From positions 78,556 to 142,555 of the forward strand of contig JAGCDO010000066.1 of assembly GCA_017651265.1 (NCBI GenBank): a stretch of 64,000 nucleotides of DNA, in the 5' to 3' direction. The position numbers and the translations under genes are program-made. This stretch comes from Prevotella sp. (GTDB lineage Bacteria; Bacteroidota; Bacteroidia; Bacteroidales; Bacteroidaceae). This document shows, in pieces, positions 34,025 to 41,552 of the stretch. A model generated the notes under the pieces. It had not been told where the DNA came from, did not search any database, and saw only the letters and a list, made by a program, of their open reading frames with translations. Every line of letters starts with the position of its first letter. Within the stretch, counting starts at the first letter, position 1.

Positions 34025-35053
34025 GTGGAGAAGGATATATACATATTGGCCATTGAGAGCAGCTGTGATGATACATCGGCTGCGGTACTCAAGAACGACG
34101 TGCTGTTGAGTAATGTGACAGCATCGCAGGCGGTGCATGAAGCCTATGGTGGCGTGGTACCGGAACTGGCATCACGTGCCCATCAGCAGAATGTGGTACC
34201 TGTGGTTGATCAGGCTATCAAACGGGCAGGAATCACTAAAGAGATGTTGACGGCCATTGCCTTTACCCGCGGACCGGGCTTAATGGGTTCGCTGCTGGTA
34301 GGTGTGAGCTTCGCCAAAGGATTGGCACGCAGTCTGGACATTCCCATGATTGACGTGAACCATCTGCAAGGACACGTTTTGGCCCATTTCATCAAGGAAC
34401 ACGAGGATGACCAGACGGCTCCGCCATTGCCATTCCTCTGTCTGTTGGTAAGCGGCGGTAACTCGCAGATCGTGAAGGTGAATGCCTATAACGATATGGA
34501 GGTGTTAGGGCAGACCATCGATGATGCTGCGGGCGAGGCTATCGACAAGTGTTCAAAGGTGATGGGACTCGGCTATCCCGGCGGTCCGATTATCGACAAA
34601 CTGGCACGACAGGGGAATCCGCATGCCTACAAGTTCTCTGAACCACATATTCCTGGTTTGGACTATAGCTTCAGTGGCTTGAAGACCAGTTTCCTGTATA
34701 ACCTCCGCGATTGGATCAAGGAGGATCCCGACTTTGTGGAGCACCATAAGGAAGATCTGGCAGCCAGTCTGGAGTTCACCATCGTTGATATCCTGATGAA
34801 GAAACTGAAGCTGGCTGTGAAGCAGACGGGTATCAAGCATGTGGCCGTGGCGGGTGGCGTATCCGCCAACAACGGTCTTCGCAATGCTTTCCATGATCAT
34901 GCCAAACGCTATGGATGGAAGATATACATCCCGAAGTTCAGCTATACAACCGACAATGCCGCTATGATTGGAATCACGGCGTTCTTTAAGTATGCTGACA
35001 AAGACTTCTGTTCTATCGATAAACCTGCGTTCAGTAAGGTTACGTTCAAGTAA
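34025..35053 (+). CDS. tsaD: tRNA N6-adenosine threonylcarbamoyltransferase
   Basis: 342 residues. There is no ATG before the conserved I-E-S-S-C-D-D-T-S-A-A; the GTG at 34025 gives M-E-K-D-I-Y-I-L-A-I-E-S-S, which matches the family N terminus, so it is preferred over the TTG at 34013. The iron-binding histidines lie in N-H-L-Q-G-H, and the ASKHA ATP-binding loops in L-L-V-S-G-G-N-S-Q and V-A-G-G-V-S-A-N-N. The enzyme transfers the threonylcarbamoyl group to A37 of tRNAs reading ANN codons. It sits in a same-strand run with map and the CinA-type gene. Confidence 0.94.
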   Translation: MEKDIYILAIESSCDDTSAAVLKNDVLLSNVTASQAVHEAYGGVVPELASRAHQQNVVPVVDQAIKRAGITKEMLTAIAFTRGPGLMGSLLVGVSFAKGLARSLDIPMIDVNHLQGHVLAHFIKEHEDDQTAPPLPFLCLLVSGGNSQIVKVNAYNDMEVLGQTIDDAAGEAIDKCSKVMGLGYPGGPIIDKLARQGNPHAYKFSEPHIPGLDYSFSGLKTSFLYNLRDWIKEDPDFVEHHKEDLAASLEFTIVDILMKKLKLAVKQTGIKHVAVAGGVSANNGLRNAFHDHAKRYGWKIYIPKFSYTTDNAAMIGITAFFKYADKDFCSIDKPAFSKVTFK

Positions 35054-35087
35054 ATCATTAACCACCATTACTCATAAAAGAAAGAAT

Positions 35088-35600
35088 ATGGAATTAGAAA
35101 ACAGAATCCTCAGTCGTGAAATCAGTCGACTGCTCTACGAGAAAGGGAAGAGCGTGGGTACTGCTGAGAGTTGTACTGGCGGTCGTATTGCCGAGGCAAT
35201 CATCTCCACACCCGGTGCCTCCAACTATTTCAAGGGAAGCATCGTGTCGTATGCCGATGAAATCAAGGAAAAACTGCTGAACGTCGATCATCAGGTTATT
35301 GAGGAACAGACGGCAGTATGTGAAGAAGTGGCTCGTCAGATGGTGAAAGGTGCCTGTCAAGCACTCGATGTTGACTTTGCCGTATCGGCAACAGGCTATG
35401 CCGGTCCTGGTGGAGGTACGAAGGATATTCCCGTGGGAACCATTTGGCTGGCCTGTGGAACACCCGATGAAATCGTTACGTTTAAGCTCGAAGAGGATGA
35501 CGGTCGTGACAAGAACTTGGAGCATGCCACCAAACAGGCCATGCAGATGTTCTATGAATTCCTGAACGAGCATATACCCGTTGTTGAGGAAGAAGGTTAA
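35088..35600 (+). CDS. CinA C-terminal domain protein (nicotinamide-nucleotide amidase)
   Basis: 170 residues from the ATG at 35088. It consists only of the CinA C-terminal domain, which is the PncC nicotinamide mononucleotide deamidase: S-V-G-T-A-E-S-C-T-G-G-R-I-A near residues 17-30, Y-F-K-G-S-I-V-S-Y, and S-A-T-G-Y-A-G-P-G-G-G near 103. No N-terminal molybdopterin-binding-like domain is present. It likely recycles NMN produced by DNA ligase. The next gene starts 4 bases after its stop. Confidence 0.88.
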   Translation: MELENRILSREISRLLYEKGKSVGTAESCTGGRIAEAIISTPGASNYFKGSIVSYADEIKEKLLNVDHQVIEEQTAVCEEVARQMVKGACQALDVDFAVSATGYAGPGGGTKDIPVGTIWLACGTPDEIVTFKLEEDDGRDKNLEHATKQAMQMFYEFLNEHIPVVEEEG

Positions 35601-35604
35601 TCGT

Positions 35605-36918
35605 ATGGATAAGGTTCTTGGTAAGCTTGGCGTAACGTCTTTGAGTCAGATGCAGCTCGACACTTCTGATGCGGTGCTGCATACTGATTGGGATATCGTT
35701 GTCCTTTCTCCTACAGGCAGCGGTAAGACATTGGCATATCTGCTACCGCTGGTAGAGCGCATCGATGCTTCACAGGATGGCGTGCAGGCCATTGTTCTCG
35801 TACCTGGCAGAGAGCTCGCACTACAGTCGGCTGGTGTCTTGAAGGACCTGGGTAGCGGCTTGCGTACCATGGCGCTCTATGGTGGACGCCCCACGATGGA
35901 TGAGCATAGACGACTCCGGGAGGTGAAGCCGCAGATTGTTTTCGCAACCCCTGGTAGGTTGAACGACCATCTCACCAAGGAGAACTTTCCCGTGAACGAT
36001 GTAAAATGGCTGGTCATCGATGAATTCGACAAATGTCTGGCCATGGGATTCCGTGATGAGATGAGTGAGGTGCTATCGAAACTCCCTCAGGATATACGGC
36101 ATATCCTACTGTCGGCAACCGATGCTGAAGAGATACCGCAATTCGTCAATCTCGGAAAGACGAAACGTATCAATTACATCGATGAAACCGGTCAGATTTC
36201 ATCGCGCGTAAATATATATAAGGTAAAGAGTCCGGATAAAGATAAGCTCGAAACGGTGAGTAAGCTGCTCAGACATATCGGAGAGAAGAGCAGTGTGGTG
36301 TTTCTGAACTATAGGGAGAGCGTAGAACGGGCTGCCGATTATCTGCGGCAACAGGGTTTCGCCATCAGTATGTTCCATGGCGGACTCGACCAGAAGATGC
36401 GTGAGGATGCGTTGTATAAGTTCAGTAACGGATCAGCCAATGTTCTTGTATGTACCGACCTGGCCTCCCGTGGTCTGGATATCCCCGACATTGAGAATAT
36501 CATCCATTATCATCTGCCCGAGACTGAAGATGCCTATGTGCATCGCGTAGGACGAACAGCCCGTTGGGATAAGGAGGGTCGTACGTTTTTTGTGCTTGGT
36601 CCTGGTGAGAGCATTCCTTCGTACGTGGAAGAAGAGCAGGCCGACTATCCCTTACCGCAGCAGCTCCCTGCACCAGCACAGCCCAGAATGACAACCCTTT
36701 ATATTGGAAAAGGTAAGAAGGATAAAATTTCCAAAGGAGATATTGTTGGCTTCCTCTGCAAGAAAGGCGGCATCACTGTGGATGATATCGGTAAGATCGA
36801 TGTCAAGGAACGGTATTCGTATGTGGCCATCGTTCGTGAGAAGCTGAACACAGTGTTAGCATTAACACGTGGAGAGAAGATTAAAGGCATCAAAACAATA
36901 GTTGAATCAGTCAAATAG
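35605..36918 (+). CDS. DEAD-box-like RNA helicase with DEFD motif II
   Basis: 437 residues from the ATG at 35605. RecA-like domain 1 has motif I S-P-T-G-S-G-K-T (residues 35-42), Ia V-P-G-R-E-L-A-L-Q, Ib A-T-P-G-R-L, motif II V-I-D-E-F-D-K (139-142, DEFD instead of DEAD) and III L-S-A-T. Domain 2 has F-L-N-Y-R-E-S, T-D-L-A-S-R-G-L-D-I-P and motif VI H-R-V-G-R-T-A-R. A C-terminal DbpA-like RNA-binding fold is suggested by the segment around 355-430 (L-Y-I-G-K-G-K-K-D-K-I-S-K-G-D-I-V-G-F). Probably a ribosome-assembly helicase. Confidence 0.88.
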   Translation: MDKVLGKLGVTSLSQMQLDTSDAVLHTDWDIVVLSPTGSGKTLAYLLPLVERIDASQDGVQAIVLVPGRELALQSAGVLKDLGSGLRTMALYGGRPTMDEHRRLREVKPQIVFATPGRLNDHLTKENFPVNDVKWLVIDEFDKCLAMGFRDEMSEVLSKLPQDIRHILLSATDAEEIPQFVNLGKTKRINYIDETGQISSRVNIYKVKSPDKDKLETVSKLLRHIGEKSSVVFLNYRESVERAADYLRQQGFAISMFHGGLDQKMREDALYKFSNGSANVLVCTDLASRGLDIPDIENIIHYHLPETEDAYVHRVGRTARWDKEGRTFFVLGPGESIPSYVEEEQADYPLPQQLPAPAQPRMTTLYIGKGKKDKISKGDIVGFLCKKGGITVDDIGKIDVKERYSYVAIVREKLNTVLALTRGEKIKGIKTIVESVK

Positions 36919-36998
36919 CAACAAGTATCGCATTTTGATATGTCAACTTGACAATTTGTAACCTTGAACAAAGATTTTATGTAATTTAAGTCAAATAA

Positions 36999-37030
36999 TT
37001 TGGCCAATTCATACAAAATGTGTAATTTCG
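36999..37030 (+). promoter_or_regulatory. Bacteroidota-type promoter of serC
   Basis: TTTG (36999-37002), 20 bp, TAATTTCG (37023-37030; one mismatch to TAnnTTTG). Start near 37033, leader about 48 bases. Confidence 0.65.
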
Positions 37031-37080
37031 CAGCCAATTAATAAATCATATAAACAAGCAATCAAATTAGAAGCAATCAA

Positions 37081-38148
37081 ATGAAGAAGTACAACTTTAA
37101 TGCTGGTCCCTCTATGCTTCCCCGCGAAGTGATTGAGAACACGGCAAAACAGTGTCTTGATTTCAATGGCTCTGGTCTCTCTCTGATGGAGATCAGCCAC
37201 CGTGCAAAAGATTTCCAGCCCGTTGTTGACGAGGCTGTGGCTCTCGTTAAAGAGCTGCTTAGCATCCCTGAGGGTTACTCCGTGATCTTCCTCGGTGGTG
37301 GTGCATCACTCGAGTTCTGTATGATTCCTTACAACTTCCTGATCAAGAAGGCTGCTTACCTGAACACTGGTGTTTGGGCAAAGAAGGCCATGAAGGAAGC
37401 TAAGTTGTTTGGTGAGGTAGTAGAGGTGGCTTCTTCAGCTGACGCCAACTATACTTTCATTCCGAAGGGCTGGTCGGTACCTGCTGATGCAGACTATCTG
37501 CACATCACTACCAACAACACGATCTACGGTACTGAAATCCGCAAGGATCTGGATGTTCCCGTTCGCCTGATTGCTGATATGTCATCAGATATCTTCAGTC
37601 GTCCTATCGACGTAGCAAAGTACGATGCCATCTATGCCGGTGCCCAGAAGAACCTGGCCATGGCTGGTGTTACCATCGTGATTGTGAAGGACGATGCACT
37701 GGGCAAGGCTCCCCGTGAGATTCCTACCATGCTCGACTACCGTACACATGTTGATAAGGGTTCTATGTTCAATACTCCTCCAGTTGTTCCTATCTATTCT
37801 GCTCTTGAGAACCTCCGTTGGATTAAAAAGCAGGGTGGTGTAGAGGCAATGGATAAACTGGCTCACCAGCGTGCTGAGATCGTCTATGGTGAGATCGACC
37901 GCAACAAGATGTTTGTGGGTACGGCCAAGGAAGAGGATCGTTCACTGATGAACCTCTGCTTCGTGATGGCTCCAGAGTACAAGGAACTCGAGAAGGACTT
38001 CCTCGACTTCGCTGTATCACAGGGTATGGTTGGTGTGAAGGGTCACCGTTCAGTGGGTGGTTTCCGTGCTTCTTGCTACAACGCCCAGACCATCGAGGGC
38101 TGCAACGCACTCGTGGCTTGCATGAAGGAGTTCGAGGCAAAGCACTAA
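37081..38148 (+). CDS. serC: Phosphoserine aminotransferase
   Basis: 355 residues, normal length. It converts 3-phosphohydroxypyruvate to phosphoserine with glutamate, the second step of serine synthesis. N-terminal [11 protein letters not shown], the glycine loop [10 protein letters not shown] and the PLP lysine in [11 protein letters not shown] identify it. serA follows on the same strand, separated by an inverted 7-bp repeat element of 122 bases. Codon use here is visibly biased (many CTG, GGT, AAG), as expected of a highly expressed gene. Confidence 0.96.
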   Translation: MKKYNFNAGPSMLPREVIENTAKQCLDFNGSGLSLMEISHRAKDFQPVVDEAVALVKELLSIPEGYSVIFLGGGASLEFCMIPYNFLIKKAAYLNTGVWAKKAMKEAKLFGEVVEVASSADANYTFIPKGWSVPADADYLHITTNNTIYGTEIRKDLDVPVRLIADMSSDIFSRPIDVAKYDAIYAGAQKNLAMAGVTIVIVKDDALGKAPREIPTMLDYRTHVDKGSMFNTPPVVPIYSALENLRWIKKQGGVEAMDKLAHQRAEIVYGEIDRNKMFVGTAKEEDRSLMNLCFVMAPEYKELEKDFLDFAVSQGMVGVKGHRSVGGFRASCYNAQTIEGCNALVACMKEFEAKH

Positions 38149-38270
38149 CTTTGAACATTGAGGTTTGAACTTTGAACTTTATGATATGCTTCATGAGTTC
38201 AGGGTTCAAATCTCATTTTCAAAGCTATGAGTAATCATAAAGTTCAATGTTCAATGTTCAAAGTTCAAAG
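38149..38270. repeat. Inverted pair of 37-base arms built from 7-bp units, serC-serA spacer
   Basis: Left arm 38149-38185 contains TTTGAAC units; right arm 38234-38270 contains TTCAATG, TTCAATG, TTCAAAG, TTCAAAG. The arms are reverse complements with about six mismatches and enclose a 48-base loop. The right arm ends 3 bases before the serA ATG. Confidence 0.85.
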
Positions 38271-38273
38271 AAA

Positions 38274-39191
38274 ATGAAAGTATTAGTTGCAACAGAAAAG
38301 CCTTTCGCAGCCGCTGCTGTCGAGGGTATTCGCAAAGAGATTGAGGGAGCAGGCAACGAACTTGCGCTGCTCGAGAAATATACTGAGAAAGCCCAGTTGT
38401 TGGACGCCGTGAAGGATGCTGACGCGCTCATCATCCGTTCAGACAAAGTTGATGCCGAAGTGCTCGACGCTGCCAAGCAATTGAAGATTGTTGTTCGTGC
38501 CGGTGCTGGTTACGATAACATCGACTTGGCTGCCGCTACCGCACATAACGTAGTAGCTGAGAACACTCCCGGTCAGAACGCCAATGCCGTTGCCGAGTTG
38601 GTATTCGGTCTGCTGGTGATGGCCGTTCGTGGTTTCTACAACGGTAAGAGCGGTTCCGAGCTGCTCGGTAAGAAGTTGGGTATCCTGGCATTCGGTAATG
38701 TAGGTCGTAACGTGGCTCGCATCGCCAAGGGCTTTGGTATGGATGTTTATGCTTACGATGCATTCTGTCCTGCAGAGGTTATCGAGAAGGCTGGCGTACA
38801 CGCTGTGGCTAATCAGGACGCACTCTTCGAGACCTGTGATGTTGTTTCACTGCATATTCCCGCTACTCCCGAGACCAAGCAGAGCATCAACTATGCACTG
38901 GTTGGTAAGATGAAGAAAGGTGGTATCCTGGTGAACACCGCTCGTAAGGAAGTGATTAACGAGCCTGAGCTGATTAAGCTGATGGCAGAGCGTGAGGACC
39001 TGAAGTTCGTCACCGACATCATGCCCGATGCTAATGATGAGTTCGCAAAGTTCGAAGGACGTTACTTCTCAACTCCGAAGAAGATGGGTGCTCAGACAGC
39101 AGAGGCAAACATCAATGCCGGTATTGCTGCTGCCAAGCAGATCAACGCCTTCTTCAAAGATGGTGATACGAAGTTCCAAGTGAACAAGTAA
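38274..39191 (+). CDS. serA: D-3-phosphoglycerate dehydrogenase (short form)
   Basis: 305 residues from the ATG at 38274; the frame extends 9 codons upstream into the repeat. It oxidises 3-phosphoglycerate to 3-phosphohydroxypyruvate. The nucleotide fold is L-A-F-G-N-V-G-R-N-V-A, and the catalytic Arg and Glu are in V-R-A-G-A-G-Y-D-N and the N-T-A-R-K-E-V-I-N-E region. The usual catalytic histidine region (P-H-I-G) reads T-P-K-K-M-G-A-Q, with Lys269/Lys270 in its place. A Lys-type short enzyme without an ACT domain is known from Entamoeba and Bacteroides, so the gene is probably functional and not feedback-regulated by serine. Confidence 0.93.
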   Translation: MKVLVATEKPFAAAAVEGIRKEIEGAGNELALLEKYTEKAQLLDAVKDADALIIRSDKVDAEVLDAAKQLKIVVRAGAGYDNIDLAAATAHNVVAENTPGQNANAVAELVFGLLVMAVRGFYNGKSGSELLGKKLGILAFGNVGRNVARIAKGFGMDVYAYDAFCPAEVIEKAGVHAVANQDALFETCDVVSLHIPATPETKQSINYALVGKMKKGGILVNTARKEVINEPELIKLMAEREDLKFVTDIMPDANDEFAKFEGRYFSTPKKMGAQTAEANINAGIAAAKQINAFFKDGDTKFQVNK

Positions 39192-39271
39192 TAACATGAT
39201 TTGATAGGTTTGATTTAAACGTTACACAATTAGAGTTTTAAATTAATTAATGTACAAAAGATAGGCTAATC

Positions 39272-40180
39272 ATGAAAAAAAAATTGTTTATTCCTTTGTT
39301 TCTGTTAGCTATGGCGTCATGTAGCCAATCGGAAATATCATCAAGTGATAGAAGTATTAATGATATCGTCCAAGTTTCAGATTACAAATACCTTGGAGAC
39401 TTACATAATGCTTTTATGTCGAATGCAAAAAGTAACTTTTCTTATATAGACGATAGTTATTCAACTCTATCTGTGGATGAAAAAGAAGAACTTGTTTTTC
39501 GTTTTAATTATGATTTTGCTCTAACTCTAAAAGAGCAAATGCCAAACATGACTACAGATGAATTATATCGTTCTCTTTCCTACTATAAAGAATTCTCCAA
39601 CTACAAAAAAATCAAGAGTCTTTTGGCGGTAGAAATAGCTGAAACCAAGGCTGGGGAACTTACAAACTGTGATATTAGTAGTATTCTAAGCGATTCTATT
39701 ATTGGTTTAGAAGCATTACCCAATATAAAAGTACTTACGGATTTGGCGTACAACCAGACAGTAATCACACCCGATGCATATATTTGCTTGGAAAAAGTTA
39801 TAACTCTCCTTGATAAGAGTAATAAAGGTTTGATTTCTGATGCTCAATATGGAACTGAACTAAATATTATCATTGATGATATTAATAAAGCAAAATACAA
39901 AGTAGGTGATCCTACAATTGAGACAACTGGTCCTATTTTGGCGATTATACAATCTTCATATGAATGGTGGGAAGAGAATCCCGATGCTGCTGAGGCAAGT
40001 AATAAAATACCACAGGTGGTAGCACTTGATGCTGCAGGAGCCGTTATAGGAGCTGTTGGTTCTCTTATGTTACAAGAAGGAAATGTACCAGATTGGGGTA
40101 AAGCAGGAAAGAGTGCATTATGGGGTGCTGCTAGTGCTTCATGTGGTGCTGTTGGGAAATTAGCACGTCTATTCAAATAG
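39272..40180 (+). CDS. Lipoprotein of unknown function with small-residue-rich C terminus
   Basis: 302 residues. A lipoprotein signal (M-K-K-K-L-F-I-P-L-F-L-L-A-M-A-S-C, Cys17) is followed by a helical body without recognisable domains. The last 55 residues differ in character: A-L-D-A-A-G-A-V-I-G-A-V-G-S-L-M, a tryptophan/glycine linker, then A-L-W-G-A-A-S-A-S-C-G-A-V-G, glycine/alanine-rich and membrane-active in appearance, ending in basic A-R-L-F-K. Codons are AT-rich (TTA, ATA, AAT, AAA), unlike the genes on either side. It is followed by a small membrane protein and a clostripain-type protease lipoprotein. A secreted precursor that the protease processes is one hypothesis; nothing in the sequence proves it. 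Confidence 0.7.
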   Translation: MKKKLFIPLFLLAMASCSQSEISSSDRSINDIVQVSDYKYLGDLHNAFMSNAKSNFSYIDDSYSTLSVDEKEELVFRFNYDFALTLKEQMPNMTTDELYRSLSYYKEFSNYKKIKSLLAVEIAETKAGELTNCDISSILSDSIIGLEALPNIKVLTDLAYNQTVITPDAYICLEKVITLLDKSNKGLISDAQYGTELNIIIDDINKAKYKVGDPTIETTGPILAIIQSSYEWWEENPDAAEASNKIPQVVALDAAGAVIGAVGSLMLQEGNVPDWGKAGKSALWGAASASCGAVGKLARLFK

Positions 40181-40187
40181 TATAATA

Positions 40188-40358
40188 ATGAATAAACACT
40201 TGAAAAGAGTATATCTTAGCATAATTGTTGTATTATTCGCTTTCTTGTCTTATATCATTTTTGATGATGTGAAGGAAATCGTTTTTTACTTTCTTCTTGG
40301 GATACTTTGTTTTTGGATCGGTTGGCACTACACAAAGTCTCATGTAGAAGAACCATGA
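40188..40358 (+). CDS. 56-residue membrane protein
   Basis: ATG at 40188 to TGA at 40358, 56 residues. Two hydrophobic helices (I-I-V-V-L-F-A-F-L-S-Y-I-I-F, about 11-25, and I-V-F-Y-F-L-L-G-I-L-C-F-W-I-G-W, about 31-46) with a basic N terminus (M-N-K-H-L-K-R) and the end S-H-V-E-E-P. It starts 7 bases after the lipoprotein gene and its stop overlaps the protease start (ATGA), which strongly supports real translation within a three-gene operon. No family recognised; it could be an immunity protein, a chaperone for the lipoprotein or a small regulator. Confidence 0.65.
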   Translation: MNKHLKRVYLSIIVVLFAFLSYIIFDDVKEIVFYFLLGILCFWIGWHYTKSHVEEP

Positions 40359-41437
40359 CCAAGTTCAAAGATAAATTACTAAATACTAAGGACATAAAAG
40401 TAAAACTCTATATTGCTTTTATGTCTTTAGTGTTATGTTCCTGCTCAAATGAGTATTTTGAAGATAGTATATTCAGCAATATTGTATTTTACATTGTATC
40501 TGATAATAATTTGCATGTATATTCTGATTCATTATTATTAGATTTGTCGAAGAATGTTGTTTCGCAAAATGATTCTCGTATTTTTGTTTACGTAGATGAT
40601 TTGAACAAGCCAAGACTATATCAATTACAAAATGGTCTTATTCTTTTAAATAAGTATTCGGAGGTTAATTCTTTATCTCCAAATCATATTCATAAAGTTC
40701 TAACGTATTTAGCATTCAATTATCCAGCTAATGAGAATGGATTAATAATGTGGTCACATGGTACGGGGTGGATAAATGTTGAAGAAAGTGCTGAATCGAG
40801 AGCGTTTGGATATGACAGGGGAGAAACTGTAAACCTTAACAAACTGTTTGATGCCCTACCTATTAAATATGACTACATTGTATTTGACGCTTGTAATATG
40901 GGAACAATAGAAACGCTTGCAGAGGCGAAAGAAAAATGTATATATTTAATTGGTTCTCCAGAACCCGTTCCTGCAGATGGTATAATTAATAGCCTAACAA
41001 TTAATTTGTTATCAAATAATTCACTTTCTTTGGAGCAAAGGTTAAAGGGTGTTTGTGATATATTCATTGAAAATCACCAACATTATAAAGAAGATATTTC
41101 GATATCTTTATGTAAAACCTCTAATATTGATATGCTTATTGAACATATAAAAAATAAAGAGCATTTTTTTATAGAACCATCAACAATAGAAACTATTCAT
41201 ACTTATGAATTCAGAAACCAGTCTTTGTTTTTTGATGCTTTCTCTCTATTTGATACACTTCAAATAACTGATAGCAATATAAAAAATTTTTTGCTATATA
41301 ATGTGTCAGGCTACAATAACAGATATAATGGATGTGGATTGTCTATATTTATTCCAAATATCAAAAACAAAAGTTATTTCGACTCGTATCGTCTTTTAAG
41401 ATGGAATAAGGAGGTTAATTGGTTGGACAAATGGTGA
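40355..41437 (+). CDS. Clostripain-family (C11) cysteine protease, lipoprotein
   Basis: 360 residues from the ATG at 40355. A signal sequence with lipobox-like S-L-V-L-C-S-C suggests a lipid anchor on the cell surface or in the periplasm. The C11 dyad is in place: His135 in M-W-S-H-G-T-G-W and Cys180 in F-D-A-C-N-M-G. These enzymes cleave after Arg or Lys, often activate themselves by internal cleavage, and in Bacteroides fragilis the relative fragipain activates a secreted toxin. The gene is translationally coupled to the 56-residue protein and shares the AT-rich codon use of the two preceding genes. Confidence 0.82.
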   Translation: MTKFKDKLLNTKDIKVKLYIAFMSLVLCSCSNEYFEDSIFSNIVFYIVSDNNLHVYSDSLLLDLSKNVVSQNDSRIFVYVDDLNKPRLYQLQNGLILLNKYSEVNSLSPNHIHKVLTYLAFNYPANENGLIMWSHGTGWINVEESAESRAFGYDRGETVNLNKLFDALPIKYDYIVFDACNMGTIETLAEAKEKCIYLIGSPEPVPADGIINSLTINLLSNNSLSLEQRLKGVCDIFIENHQHYKEDISISLCKTSNIDMLIEHIKNKEHFFIEPSTIETIHTYEFRNQSLFFDAFSLFDTLQITDSNIKNFLLYNVSGYNNRYNGCGLSIFIPNIKNKSYFDSYRLLRWNKEVNWLDKW

Positions 41438-41518
41438 ACGTGAAGCATTTGTGATCCGCCAGCATATATGACCAAGTAGTGGTTCCTATATAATGTCTAC
41501 TAATAGTACTCTGTTGGC

Positions 41519-41552
41519 ATTCGATAAGCTACAGGCCTGTAGCTTATCGAAT
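41519..41552. repeat. 34-bp perfect palindrome at the end of the cellulase gene
   Basis: 41519-41535 (ATTCGATAAGCTACAGG) is exactly complementary to 41536-41552. It overlaps the last codons and stop of the minus-strand cellulase gene (stop at 41544) and faces the end of the protease gene. No T-run follows on either strand. Confidence 0.85.
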
